Below, one piece after another: positions 1 through 8,392 of a DNA stretch of 64,000 nucleotides; the first letter of the stretch is position 1, and each line of letters starts with the position of its first letter. The translations under genes were made by a program, and so were the position numbers. Origin of the DNA: CAWCXF01 sp963799455. Its GTDB lineage: Bacteria > Pseudomonadota > Alphaproteobacteria > Rhodobacterales > Rhodobacteraceae. Where the stretch lies: NCBI GenBank assembly GCA_963799455.1, contig CAWCXF010000005.1, forward strand, positions 248,001-312,000, in the 5' to 3' direction. The notes beneath the pieces are model-generated. The model was not told where the DNA came from and searched no databases. It saw only the letters and a program-made list of their open reading frames with translations.

Positions 1-269
1 AAGCGGGCGAGGCGGGCCTCGATCCCGTGGCGCTCGCGGGCGAGGCGGACCATGGCGGGCGATGCGTCCCAGGCCTCCACGTCGAGGCCCGCGTCGCGCA
101 TCATCGCGGCCGAGTTCCCCGGCCCGCATCCGAGGTCGAGCGCCCGCCCGCCCGGCGGCAGGGCGCCCATGAAGGCGCGCAGGTCGGCGTCGGGCTCGCT
201 GCGCGAGAAGCGGGCGGCGTAGTCGGCCGCGCGGGCCTCGTAGACGGCGAGGGTGGCGGGGTCGCTCAC
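1..269 (-). CDS. Class I SAM-dependent methyltransferase, N-terminal part (cut by window edge)
   Basis: Reading the minus strand from a GTG at 269 gives a protein starting VSDPATLAVYEARAADYAAR and, about 50 residues in, the glycine-rich SAM-binding motif ALDLGCGPGNSAAMM followed by an acidic residue and a WDASPAM stretch. This is motif I and post-I of class I methyltransferases. The C-terminal part, which would define the substrate, lies outside the window. The GTG overlaps the stop of the upstream DUF3429 gene in a GTGA tetranucleotide, so the two are probably co-translated. The substrate is unknown. Confidence 0.8.
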   Translation of the reverse strand, partial: MSDPATLAVYEARAADYAARFSRSEPDADLRAFMGALPPGGRALDLGCGPGNSAAMMRDAGLDVEAWDASPAMVRLARERHGIEARLAR

Positions 270-715
270 GCCACCGTCACGAGGAGGCAGGCCACGACGA
301 TCGCCGTCAGCGGCACCCGCAGCCGCATCCACCAGGGCGGCGCGAGCCCCTGGCCCCAGAACAGCCAGTCGAGGCCGAGGAGGCCGAGGAAGCCGAAGAT
401 CAGCGAGGTCGCGGCCGGGACCGGCCCGCCGCCGGTGAAGAGGAAGGCCCAGAGCGCCGGGATCACCGAGAGCGCGTAGCCGGCCGCGGCGACGGCGCCG
501 GAGGCCTTGGTGGCGAAGCCCCACAGCACGCCCGACATGAACGAGAGGATCACGGCGCCGTAGAAGACCTGGACGTAGGGGCCGACGAACCGGGGCCCGA
601 GGAGCCCCATCCCGAGCGCCGCCGCGCCGTCCGACCACAGCGTCAGCGCGCCCCAGAGGAAGGGGATCGCGCCCGCGAGCCCGAGGACCAGCGCCGCGCG
701 CGGCACCGGGCTCAC
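266..715 (-). CDS. DUF3429 family small integral membrane protein
   Basis: 149 residues with about four or five hydrophobic helices spread over the whole length (for example AALVLGLAGAIPFLWGAL near the start and LTAIVVACLLVTVA at the end). The pattern GPYVQVFYGAVILSFMSGVLWG is typical of the DUF3429 family of inner-membrane proteins, which has no assigned function. The start is GTG at 715. The stop overlaps the following methyltransferase start by 4 bases, suggesting a two-gene operon. The 211 bases between this gene and ispH show no gene. Confidence 0.8.
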   Translation of the reverse strand: MSPVPRAALVLGLAGAIPFLWGALTLWSDGAAALGMGLLGPRFVGPYVQVFYGAVILSFMSGVLWGFATKASGAVAAAGYALSVIPALWAFLFTGGGPVPAATSLIFGFLGLLGLDWLFWGQGLAPPWWMRLRVPLTAIVVACLLVTVA

Positions 716-926
716 GCATGGGCTCCCGAGGCGGTCGCGGACGGCCGCGGGGTCGAGGCTCGACGGGACGCGCGCCCCCTCCCCCGCGCGCCCACCGTCC
801 CGAGGGGCGGAGCGGGCCGCGCCCCGCCATGTCGGCGAGGTCCGGTCGGCGTTCCGGCGCGAGGCGGCGCCATGACCGTCCCCCCCGCCTCCGGCACCCC
901 GGGACGGCCCTCCCGGGGCAGGACGC

Positions 927-1877
927 TCACGCCGGCTCGCGCAGGGCGCGGGGCACCTTGAACTCGACGTCCTCGCGCGCGGTGACGATCTCGCGCATCG
1001 AGACCGCGTAGCGGGCGCGAAAGGCGTCCACCACGTCGTCCACCAGCACCTGCGGCGCGCTGGCGCCCGCCGTCAGCCCGACCGTGCGCGCGCCCTCCAG
1101 GGCGCGCCAGTCGATGTCGGCGGCCGTGGGGACGAGCTGGGCGTAGCCGCAGCCCGCCTTGGCCGCGACCTCCACGAGCCGGCGCGAGTTCGAGGAGTTG
1201 GGCGAGCCCACCACCAGGAGCGCGTCGCACTCCCCCGCCATCGCCTTGACGGCCGCCTGCCGGTTGGTGGTGGCGTAGCAGATGTCCTCCTTGCGCGGTC
1301 CCCGGATCGCGGGGAAGCGCGCCTGGAGCGCGGCCACGACCTCGGCCGCGTCGTCCACGCTGAGGGTGGTCTGGGTGATGTAGGCGAGCCGCTCGGGGTC
1401 GCGCACCGCCAGGCGCGCCACCTGCTCGGGGGTCTCGACCAGCAGCACCTCGCCGGGCGGGAGCTGGCCCATGGTGCCCACCGTCTCGGGGTGGCCGGCA
1501 TGCCCGATCATGACCATCTGGAGCCCGGCCTCGTGATGGCGCGCGGCCTCGTTGTGGACCTTGGAGACGAGCGGGCAGGTGGCGTCCACGTAGATCATCT
1601 CGCGCGCCATCGCCTCGGCGGGCACGGCCTTGGGCACGCCGTGGGCGGAGAAGATCACGGGGCGGTCGCCCGGGCACTCGTCGAGCTCCTCGACGAACAC
1701 CGCGCCCTTCTCGCGCAGCGTGTCGACGACGTGGCGGTTGTGGACGATCTCGTGGCGCACGTAGACCGGCGCGCCCCAGCGCTCCAGCGCCAGCTCGACG
1801 ATCCTGATGGCGCGGTCGACGCCGGCGCAAAAGCCGCGCGGCGCGGCCATGAGGAGCGTGAGGGCGGGCCTGTCCAT
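927..1877 (-). CDS. ispH: 4-hydroxy-3-methylbut-2-enyl diphosphate reductase
   Basis: 316 residues, full length for IspH (LytB), the last enzyme of the MEP isoprenoid pathway, which reductively converts HMBPP to IPP and DMAPP in the cytoplasm. The three cysteines that ligate the 4Fe-4S cluster are visible at C17 (PRGFCAGV), C101 (DATCPLVSKVH) and C200 (DICYATTNRQ). The substrate-binding histidines (HEIVHN, SAHGVPK, GHAGHPE with E131) and the diphosphate-binding GSPNSSNSRRL loop are all present. It is monocistronic here: the downstream neighbour DUF3429 starts after a 211-base gap. The start ATG at 1877 gives the usual N-terminus. Confidence 0.96.
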   Translation of the reverse strand: MDRPALTLLMAAPRGFCAGVDRAIRIVELALERWGAPVYVRHEIVHNRHVVDTLREKGAVFVEELDECPGDRPVIFSAHGVPKAVPAEAMAREMIYVDATCPLVSKVHNEAARHHEAGLQMVMIGHAGHPETVGTMGQLPPGEVLLVETPEQVARLAVRDPERLAYITQTTLSVDDAAEVVAALQARFPAIRGPRKEDICYATTNRQAAVKAMAGECDALLVVGSPNSSNSRRLVEVAAKAGCGYAQLVPTAADIDWRALEGARTVGLTAGASAPQVLVDDVVDAFRARYAVSMREIVTAREDVEFKVPRALREPA

Positions 1878-2066
1878 GACCCCGACATACGGGGTTCTCG
1901 GCCGGGATCAAGCGGCGGGGACCGCGCCCCACGGACGCGGGTCCGGACGCCGACTGCGGGTCTGGGCGCCGACTGTGGGTCCGGGCGCCGACCGCCAGGG
2001 CGAGGGCGAGCGCGGCCGGCGGGCGGCGTCGCGCCCCGCGAGCCGTGCGGGGCCGGGCATGGCGGC

Positions 2067-2380
2067 TCAGAGGAGCCAGGAGAGGAACGGCCGGCCCATG
2101 AGCGCCTCGGCGTAGGTGAACAGGACGAAGGCGGCGTAGAGGCCCGCCGTGCCCCAGATCGCCGCCGCGCGCCGCCGCGGCAGGAGCCGGGCCAGCGCCA
2201 GCCCGGCGACGGGCACCCCCTGCAGGGCGTGGGTGGCGAGGAAGTGGGCCGCGCGCAGGTCGCCTTTGTCGCGCGACCAGCCGAAGGGGGCCAGCCACCG
2301 AGGTCCGAGCCGTCGCCGCCGACCGCGTGCCCGCCCATGCCCGAGAGCGCGCCGGTCGTCAGGAGCGTCTTGGGGGGCAT
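2067..2380 (-). CDS. Small membrane protein of unknown function, frameshifted
   Basis: From ATG 2380 the reading begins MPPKTLLTTGALSGMGGHAV. After a run of five G (2286-2290 on the plus strand) the coding signal moves to another frame and continues FGWSRDKGDLRAAHFLATHA to a WLL stop at 2067. Adding one base to the G run restores a continuous protein of about 104 residues with two or three membrane helices (VAGLALARLL, GTAGLYAAFVLFTYAEAL). The GWSRxxGDLRxAHF pattern is familiar from uncharacterised bacterial membrane proteins. It is divergent from the adjacent TetR-type gene, its likely regulator. Either a sequencing indel or a real disruption would explain the shift. Confidence 0.6.
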
Positions 2381-2439
2381 CGGCGAGCCTCGTCTCGCCG
2401 CTGTCAAGACGCGGCTCGGCCCGGCGGCTTCAGACTGTC

Positions 2440-2514
2440 AAGTCCGTCGGGGCCAAGTTCGTCGGGGCCAAGTTCGTCGGGGCCAAGTCCGTCGGGGCCA
2501 AGTCCGTCGGGGAA
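2440..2514. repeat. Five tandem 15-bp repeats between divergent genes
   Basis: Five consecutive 15-bp units (2440, 2455, 2470, 2485, 2500) of consensus AAGTYCGTCGGGGCC; only the Y position and the last two bases of unit five vary. They lie between the divergent starts of the membrane protein (2380) and the TetR-type regulator (2524), where an operator would be expected, but they are not palindromic. Confidence 0.9.
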
Positions 2515-2523
2515 GGCCGGCCG

Positions 2524-3240
2524 GTGTCCGAGGAGGGGGCCGATGGGGAGGGGAACCGATGCGGAGCCGCGCTCTCGACGACCGAGGCCGCGGCCCCGAG
2601 CCGACCGGCGGCGAGGGGGGCTCGCGGCCCTGCCGCCACGGGGATCGCGCTCCTGACCGAGGCGGAAGCGCTCCTGGCCGAGCGCGGCGTGGCGGGGTTC
2701 TCGCTGCGCGCCCTCGCCGAGCGGGCGGGCGTCGGCCATGCTGCGCCCGCGCATCGCTTCGGCGACGCGCGGGGGGCTGCCCGACGGCGCTCGCCGCGCG
2801 CGGCCTTTCGACGGCTCGGCAGGGCGCAGGAGGCGCGGCGCCGGGCCGAGGGGGACGACCCGACCGACCATCTGATCGCCAGCGGGCTGGGCTGCGTCGA
2901 TCTCGCGCTCGCCGACCCGGTGCCGTCCGGGCTCGCGTTCGACGCGGGCCGGCTCGACTGGGAGGGCGCCGAGCTGCGCGAGGCGGCCGGCGCCGCCTTC
3001 GAGCGGCTCGCGCGTGGCACCGCCCGATCGCCCCCCGACGGCGCGCCGGACGACGCCGCCTCGGCCGAGGATCTGCGGATCGCCTGGAGCCTCGTGCACG
3101 GGCTCTCGGGGCCGATGATCGGCGGGCGCCTGACGGGCCTCGCCGCGATGATGGCGCCCGAGCGCGACGAGGCGATCACCGCGGCGATCACCGCGATCCT
3201 GCGCCGCATCCGGCGCCTGGATCTCGGCGGGCGCCGGCGC
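2524..3240 (+). CDS. TetR/AcrR family transcriptional regulator, possibly degenerate
   Basis: Reading from GTG 2524, residues about 40-80 form the N-terminal helix-turn-helix (ALLTEAEALLAERG, FSLRALAERAGVGHAAPAHR), followed by a C-terminal ligand domain with GLGCVDLALADP and AWSLVHGLSGPMIGG, as in TetR proteins that end with a WSLVHG-type helix. Between the two, about 2770-2815, the conserved ALAARGFRRL helix appears only partly in frame, as if two compensating indels had occurred. The frame then has no stop at the expected C-terminus (about 3240) and runs antisense through the next gene, so a terminal frameshift is also likely. It probably controls the divergent membrane gene. Confidence 0.65.
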
Positions 3241-3828
3241 TCAGGAGGCGACCGGCTCGCGGGCGTCGTCGCGCAGGGGCTCGCGCGGCTCGCGCGGCTC
3301 GCGCGGCGGGCGGCCGACGACCTCGCGCAGATCCTCGAGGTCGATGAAGTTGTCGGCCTGACGGCGCAGCTCGTCGGCGATCATCGGCGGCTGGGAGCGG
3401 ATGGTGGAGACCACCGAGACGCGCACGCCCTGGCGCTGGAGCGCCTCGACGAGCGGCTTGAAGTCGCCGTCGCCCGAGAAGAGCACCGCGTGGTCGATGC
3501 GCGGCGCGAGGCCCAGCGCGTCGATCGTCAGCTCCACGTCCATGTTGCCCTTGACGCGCCTGCGCCCCTGGCTGTCCACGTACTCGCGCGCGGGCTTGGT
3601 GACGAGCGTGTAGCCGTTGTAGTGCAGCCAGTCGACCAGGGGCCGGATCGGGGAGTAGTCGTCGTTCTCCAGCATCGCGGTGTAGTAGGACGCGCGCAGC
3701 ATCCGGCCGCGGCGCGCGAACTCGTCGCGCAGGAGCTTGTAGTCGATGTCGAAGCCCAGGCCCTTGGCCGCGGCGTGCAGGTTGGCGCCGTCGATGAAGA
3801 GCGCCAGCCGCTCGTCCCTATAGAACAT
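3241..3828 (-). CDS. NYN domain (LabA-like, PIN-fold) protein
   Basis: 195 residues beginning MFYRDERLALFIDGANLHAA. The FIDGANL motif, the central DVELTIDALG stretch and the FSGDGDFKPLVEALQRQG motif are the acidic metal-binding signatures of NYN/PIN-fold domains of the LabA type, predicted RNA nucleases. The C-terminal PPREPREPREPLRDDAREP tail is low complexity. The gene is well conserved in alphaproteobacteria next to folK and rpoZ, divergent from folK here with about 93 bases between starts. The RNA target is unknown; the biochemical role is inferred from the fold. Confidence 0.88.
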   Translation of the reverse strand: MFYRDERLALFIDGANLHAAAKGLGFDIDYKLLRDEFARRGRMLRASYYTAMLENDDYSPIRPLVDWLHYNGYTLVTKPAREYVDSQGRRRVKGNMDVELTIDALGLAPRIDHAVLFSGDGDFKPLVEALQRQGVRVSVVSTIRSQPPMIADELRRQADNFIDLEDLREVVGRPPREPREPREPLRDDAREPVAS

Positions 3829-3921
3829 GTCCGAATCCCTCGACGCTTCGTCCGGCCGGGTCGAGGGCCGCCTCCGCGGGCGCCCGCTCCCGGTCCCGGG
3901 AACTCGTTAGGTGAAGATCGC

Positions 3922-4662
3922 ATGACGACAGGTGAAGATCGCGCGCCGACGAGACAACCCCGTCCTCACGGCGATGGGAAGGCCCGAGAGGTGCTGATCG
4001 GCCTGGGCTCGAACCGCGACGGCCCCTTCGGCGCGCCACCGGCCTCGATCCGCCGAGCCATCGGCGATCTCGTGCTGACGCTCGGCTCGGACGCCACGTC
4101 ACAAGGGGTTCCGCGCGCCTCCTCGCTGTGGCGCTCGCCCGCCTGGCCGGCGGGCTCGGGGCCGCCCTACGTCAATGCCGTGCTGGCGGTCCCCGGCTCG
4201 AGCCTGGCGCCCGGGTCGGTCCTGGAGGCGCTGCACGGGGTCGAGGCGCGGGCCGGGCGCGAGCGCGGCGCGCGCTGGGCGGCGCGCTCGCTCGACCTCG
4301 ACCTGCTGGCCATGGACGAGGTGGTCGCGCCCGACCCGGCCGAGCAGGCGCGCTGGCGCGAGGCGCCCCGCCCCGAGGATCTCCCGGCGCCGGACCTCCT
4401 GATCCTGCCCCATCCGCGGCTTCAGGAGCGCGCCTTCGTGCTGGCGCCGCTCGCGGAGGTGGCCCCTCGCTGGCGCCACCCCCTCACCGGGCGGGGCGCG
4501 GCCGACATGCTGGCCGCGCTGCCCGAGGCCGAGCGCGCGGCGGTCGTGCGGATCGCGCGCCCTCCGGTCATCGCGCGGATCGCGCGCCCTCCTGTCGTCG
4601 CGCGGGTCGCGCGCCCTCCGGTCATGGGGAGCCCGCGCGACCCGGCCGCGCGGGACGGATGA
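3922..4662 (+). CDS. folK: 2-amino-4-hydroxy-6-hydroxymethyldihydropteridine diphosphokinase
   Basis: 246 residues. FolK (HPPK) transfers pyrophosphate from ATP to 6-hydroxymethyl-dihydropterin in folate synthesis. Visible landmarks are the N-terminal VLIGLGSNRDGPFG, YVNAVLAV, the catalytic loop ERGARWAARSLDLDLL with two metal-binding aspartates, and LILPHPRLQERAFVLAPL. The start chosen is ATG 3922. The protein is longer than usual because of a C-terminal extension containing three near-identical nonapeptides (RIARPPVIA type) encoded by a 27-bp tandem repeat. rpoZ follows after about 110 bases. Confidence 0.93.
   Translation: MTTGEDRAPTRQPRPHGDGKAREVLIGLGSNRDGPFGAPPASIRRAIGDLVLTLGSDATSQGVPRASSLWRSPAWPAGSGPPYVNAVLAVPGSSLAPGSVLEALHGVEARAGRERGARWAARSLDLDLLAMDEVVAPDPAEQARWREAPRPEDLPAPDLLILPHPRLQERAFVLAPLAEVAPRWRHPLTGRGAADMLAALPEAERAAVVRIARPPVIARIARPPVVARVARPPVMGSPRDPAARDG
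4549..4625 (+). repeat. 27-bp tandem repeat in the 3' end of folK
   Basis: Three units starting at 4549, 4576 and 4603, the last one partial, each encoding R(I/V)ARPPV(I/V)(A/M). The unit length is a multiple of three, so copy-number change keeps the folK frame and only alters its C-terminal tail. Confidence 0.85.
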
Positions 4663-4772
4663 GCCCGCCATGCCCCCCCGCCATGCCCCTTGTGCGGTCG
4701 CACCCGGTTGTCAAGCCCGCGCGGACCGCCTATCTGGCCCCTTCCGGTTCCCGCACGATCGAGGAGGCGCTC

Positions 4773-5126
4773 ATGGCCCGCGTGACGGTCGAAGACTGCG
4801 TTGACAAGGTGCCCAACCGCTTCGAGCTGGTGCTGCTCGCGGCGCATCGGGCGCGCGAGCTGGCGAGCGGCAGCCCGCTGACGATCGACCGCGACCACGA
4901 CAAGAACCCGGTCGTGGCGCTGCGCGAGATCGCGGAGGAGACCCAAGGAGCGGCCCATCTGCGCGAGCGCATGATCGAGTCCCACCAGACCCAGATCGAG
5001 GTGGACGAGCCCGAGGAGGATCAGATGGCGCTCTTGATGGGCGTCGAGCAGGACCGCCCCGCGCGCGACGATCTGAGCGAGGAGAAGCTGCTGCGCGCGC
5101 TCATGGAGGCCCAGGGCGAGCGATGA
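4773..5126 (+). CDS. rpoZ: DNA-directed RNA polymerase subunit omega
   Basis: 117 residues beginning MARVTVEDCVDKVPNRFELV, the invariant N-terminus of RpoZ, followed by LAAHRARELASGS and NPVVALREIAEET, which wrap the C-terminal tail of the beta-prime subunit. A good Shine-Dalgarno sequence (GAGGAGG) lies about 7 bases before ATG 4773. Omega assists polymerase assembly and forms part of a ppGpp binding site in proteobacteria. The gene immediately precedes the (p)ppGpp enzyme, the usual arrangement. Confidence 0.96.
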   Translation: MARVTVEDCVDKVPNRFELVLLAAHRARELASGSPLTIDRDHDKNPVVALREIAEETQGAAHLRERMIESHQTQIEVDEPEEDQMALLMGVEQDRPARDDLSEEKLLRALMEAQGER

Positions 5127-5269
5127 TCCGGGCCGGGCGCCCGCGCGCGCCGCGCGCCGCGGGCGCCCGGGCGGGGGCCGCCGACGAGGGCGGAGCGCGG
5201 ACCGCCTAAGGGGATGGACGCGGCGGGGCCTCGCGGCTGGAAGAGGGCCGGGCGAGGGCCCTTCGAGGC

Positions 5270-7681
5270 ATGGGATCCGATGACCGCACCGCCCACGAGC
5301 GCCACCGCCTCCCCCGCTCCGAGCGCCCGAGCCCCGAGCGCCCGAGCCCCGAGCGCTGGATCCCGAGCGCCGGATCCCCGAGTGCCGCCGCGTCGCCCGT
5401 CTCCGCATCGGCGGCCGCGCTCGACGCGGACGGGCTGGCGGCGCGCGTGCGCGCCTACAACCCGCGCTCGGACGAGGCGCTGATCAGGCGGGCCTTCGCC
5501 TTCGGCGCGCGCGCCCATGAGGGCCAGACCCGGCGCTCGGGCGAGCCCTACTTCACCCACCCCGTCACCGTGGCCGCGATCCTCGCCGGCCAGCGGATGG
5601 ACGACGCCACCATCGTCACGGCGCTGCTGCACGACACGGTCGAGGACACGCGCGCCACCCTCGCGGAGATCGAGCGCCGCTTCGGCGCGGAGATCGCGGT
5701 GCTGGTGGACGGCGTGACCAAGCTCACCAACCTCCAGATCTCCCGCGCCGAGTCGAAGCAGGCCGAGAACTTCCGCAAGCTCTTCATGGCGATGTCGAAG
5801 GATCTGCGGGTGATCCTCGTCAAGCTCGCCGACCGGCTGCACAACATGCGCACGATCGGCGCGGTGGCGCCCGACAAGCAGCTCGTCAAGGCGCGCGAGA
5901 CGATGGACATCTACGCCCCCCTCGCGGGCCGGATGGGCATGCAGTGGATGCGCGAGGAGCTGGAGGATCTGGCCTTCCGCGTGCTCGAGGCCGAGGCGCG
6001 CGCCTCGATCCTGCGCCGCTTCGTGACCCTCAAGCGCGAGCATGGCGACGTGATGGCCGCGATCATCGCCGACATCGAGGCCGCGCTCGCGCGGGAGGGG
6101 ATCGAGGGCGAGGTCAGCGGGCGCGCCAAGAAGCCGTTCTCGGTCTGGCGCAAGATGGAGGAGAAGGGCCAGGGCTTCTCCCAGCTCTCCGACGTCTACG
6201 GGTTCCGGATCATCGCGCCCACCGTGTCGGACTGCTACCGCGCGCTGGGCGCCATCCACGGGCGCTGGCGCGCCGTGCCGGGCCGCTTCAAGGACTACAT
6301 CAGCCAGCCCAAGTCGAACGGCTACCGCTCGATCCACACCACCGTCTCGGGGCGCGCGGGCAAGCGCGTCGAGGTCCAGATCCGCACGCGCCCCATGCAC
6401 GAGATCGCCGAGGCCGGCGTCGCCGCGCACTGGTCCTACCGCGACGGCGAGCGCGTCAAGAACCCTTTCGCGGTCGATCCGGGCGCCTGGGTGCGCCAGA
6501 TGGCCGAGCGGCTGTCGTGGGAGGAGGACGCCGACTTCCTCGAGCACGTCAAGCTCGAGATGTACGCCGACAAGGTGTTCTGCTTCACGCCGAAGGGCGA
6601 GGTGGTCAAGCTGCCGCGCGACTCCACGCCGCTCGACTTCGCCTACGCCGTGCACACCCGCATCGGCGACCGCTGCGTGGGCGCCAAGGTGGACGGCGTG
6701 CGCGTCCCGCTCTGGACGCGGCTCAGGAACGGCCAGGCGGTGGACATCGTCACCGCCGAGGGCCAGGCGCCCCAGCCCGGCTGGCTCGACATGGTGGCCA
6801 CGGGCCGCGCCAAGGCCGCGATCCGGCGCTCGCTCAAGGCCTCGCGGCGCGAGCGCTTCGTGCGGCTCGGGCGCGAGCTGGTGCGCGTGGCCTTCGAGCA
6901 GATCGGCCGCAAGCCCACCGACAAGGCGCTCGGCACCGCCGCGCGCCAGCTCGGCCTGCCCGACGCCGCGGAGCTCCTCGCGCGGGTGGGCGCGGCCGAG
7001 CTGACCGCGCGCGAGGTCGCGGCCACGCTCTACCCCGACCGCACCCCCGAGCCCGCCCGCGAGCGCTCGGGCGGCGGCATCGTCGGCCTCGACCCGGGCC
7101 GCACGCCGGTGCGCGGCGCCTGCTGCCAGCCGGTGCCGGGCGAGCGCATCGTCGGCATCGCGCGCCGCGGCGAGGGCGTCGTCGTCCACAAGATCGACTG
7201 CGCCGTGCTGGCCTCGCTGGAGGACCAGCCCGAGCGCTGGATCGACCTCCACTGGTCGCCGGGCGAGCACCCGCCCGTCCACGCCGTCACGCTGGAGCTG
7301 ACGATCTCCAACGCGCCGATGGTGCTGGGCCGCGTCTGCGCCGTGATCGGCGAGCGCGGCGCCAACATCTCGGACCTGCGCTTCGTGGACCGCAAGCCCG
7401 ACTACTTCCGCGTGCTGGTGGACGTCGACCTCGCCGACGCCGCCCATCTGCACGCCGTCATGACCGCGCTCGACGCCGAGAGCGACGTGGCCGAGCTGCG
7501 CCGTCACCGCGACCCCGCCGCGGCCGGTCATCAGGCGGGCCACGGGGCGGGGCACGGGGCGGGGCACGGGGCGGGGCACGGGGCGGGGCGGGGCGCCAGG
7601 CATGGGGCCGAGCCCGAGCCTTCGACCGAGCCTTCGACCGAGCCTGCGGCCGCACCCGAGCCCGCGGCCGGCCGTGTTTAG
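5270..7681 (+). CDS. rsh: Bifunctional (p)ppGpp synthetase/hydrolase (RelA/SpoT)
   Basis: 803 residues with the full long-RSH architecture. The HD hydrolase domain (about 60-200) has HP at 97-98 and an intact HDTVED at 121-126, so hydrolase activity is expected. The synthetase domain (about 250-390) has YGFRIIAPT, FKDYISQPKSNGYRSIHT and VQIRTRPMHEIAEAGVAAHW. A TGS domain (about 440-510, CFTPKGEVVKLP) and a C-terminal ACT domain (about 680-750, ITISNAPMVLGRVCAVIGE) follow. The first 50 residues are low complexity and the true start may be downstream. The C-terminus carries a run of GHGA tetrapeptides from a 12-bp tandem repeat, then an ST-E-P repeat. Confidence 0.95.
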   Translation: MGSDDRTAHERHRLPRSERPSPERPSPERWIPSAGSPSAAASPVSASAAALDADGLAARVRAYNPRSDEALIRRAFAFGARAHEGQTRRSGEPYFTHPVTVAAILAGQRMDDATIVTALLHDTVEDTRATLAEIERRFGAEIAVLVDGVTKLTNLQISRAESKQAENFRKLFMAMSKDLRVILVKLADRLHNMRTIGAVAPDKQLVKARETMDIYAPLAGRMGMQWMREELEDLAFRVLEAEARASILRRFVTLKREHGDVMAAIIADIEAALAREGIEGEVSGRAKKPFSVWRKMEEKGQGFSQLSDVYGFRIIAPTVSDCYRALGAIHGRWRAVPGRFKDYISQPKSNGYRSIHTTVSGRAGKRVEVQIRTRPMHEIAEAGVAAHWSYRDGERVKNPFAVDPGAWVRQMAERLSWEEDADFLEHVKLEMYADKVFCFTPKGEVVKLPRDSTPLDFAYAVHTRIGDRCVGAKVDGVRVPLWTRLRNGQAVDIVTAEGQAPQPGWLDMVATGRAKAAIRRSLKASRRERFVRLGRELVRVAFEQIGRKPTDKALGTAARQLGLPDAAELLARVGAAELTAREVAATLYPDRTPEPARERSGGGIVGLDPGRTPVRGACCQPVPGERIVGIARRGEGVVVHKIDCAVLASLEDQPERWIDLHWSPGEHPPVHAVTLELTISNAPMVLGRVCAVIGERGANISDLRFVDRKPDYFRVLVDVDLADAAHLHAVMTALDAESDVAELRRHRDPAAAGHQAGHGAGHGAGHGAGHGAGRGARHGAEPEPSTEPSTEPAAAPEPAAGRV
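7527..7598 (+). repeat. 12-bp tandem repeat in the 3' end of the RSH gene
   Basis: About five units of a 12-bp G-rich repeat (GGCGGGGCACGG type) encode successive GHGA tetrapeptides just before the RSH stop. The repeat is in frame and lies beyond the ACT domain, so it should tolerate copy-number change. Confidence 0.85.
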
Positions 7682-8327
7682 GCGCCGCGACCCGCGCTCC
7701 TACTCGCGCATCGCGCGCGAGGCGTTCTGGCCCCGCGGCGGCTGGGCGCGCGCGGCCTCCTACGTCAAGCACCGGCTGCGCCGGCTGCCGGACCCGCCGC
7801 GCCGGGTCGCGCGCGGGCTGGCCGCGGGCGTGTTCGTCTCCTTCACGCCGCTCTTCGGGCTCCACTTCCTCGTCGCCGCGCTCCTGGCCAGGCTCGTGCG
7901 CGGCAACATCCTGGCGAGCCTCCTGGGGACGTTCTTCGGCAACCCGCTGACCTTCCCCTTCATCGCCTGGTCGTCGCTGGAGTTCGGCTCCTTCCTGCTC
8001 GGCACGACGCGGGGCGTTCGGGCGCATGGCTCGGTCTGGGAGGCGTTCACCGGCGCCTGGGGCGACCTGTGGTTCAACCTGCGCGCCGCCGTCACCCCGG
8101 CCGAGATGCGCTGGGGGGGGCTCGACGTGTTCTGGGCCGACGTGTTCGTGCCCTACGCCGTGGGCGGGGTGGCCCCGGGGCTCGCCGCCGCGGCGCTGGC
8201 CTACGGGCTGACGGTGCCGATCGTCACCGCCTACCAGAAGCGCCGCGCCGGGCTCGCGGCGCGCAAGCTCGAGCGGCTGCGCGCCAAGGCCAAGCGCGAG
8301 GCCGGGCGCGACGGGGTGGCGGGCTGA
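7674..8327 (+). CDS. DUF2062 family membrane protein
   Basis: Starting at GTG 7674, which overlaps the RSH stop codon, the protein begins VFRRRDPRSYSRIAREAFWP, the usual N-terminus of alphaproteobacterial DUF2062 proteins. It then shows GLAAGVFVSFTPLFGLHFLV, GNILASLLGTFFGNPLTFP and a hydrophobic segment PYAVGGVAPGLAAAALAYG. About 217 residues with two to three membrane helices and a basic C-terminus. The upstream ATG at 7602 would only add an arginine/proline-rich tail read from the repeat region, so GTG is preferred. No biochemical function is assigned to this family. It lies between rsh and pdxJ as in related genomes. Confidence 0.88.
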   Translation: MFRRRDPRSYSRIAREAFWPRGGWARAASYVKHRLRRLPDPPRRVARGLAAGVFVSFTPLFGLHFLVAALLARLVRGNILASLLGTFFGNPLTFPFIAWSSLEFGSFLLGTTRGVRAHGSVWEAFTGAWGDLWFNLRAAVTPAEMRWGGLDVFWADVFVPYAVGGVAPGLAAAALAYGLTVPIVTAYQKRRAGLAARKLERLRAKAKREAGRDGVAG

Positions 8328-8392
8328 GCCGACAGGCCCTAGACCGATCCCGCGAGGGGGCGGCGCGCGCCCCCGGGCTCGGGAGGGTGGGC

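Noticed and set aside
2440..2514. The 15-bp repeats as a CRISPR array.
   Set aside because: There are no spacers, since the units are contiguous, and there are no cas genes in the window.
2149..4662. A single 837-codon open frame on the plus strand that looks like a TetR-FolK fusion.
   Set aside because: Its middle runs antisense through the clearly conserved NYN gene (3241-3828). GC-rich DNA lacks stops, and FolK has its own start at 3922.
5021..7603. An 860-codon minus-strand open frame opposite the (p)ppGpp enzyme.
   Set aside because: It is the antisense shadow of rsh: composition is His/Ala/Asp-rich, with no domain, and the opposite strand encodes all RSH motifs.
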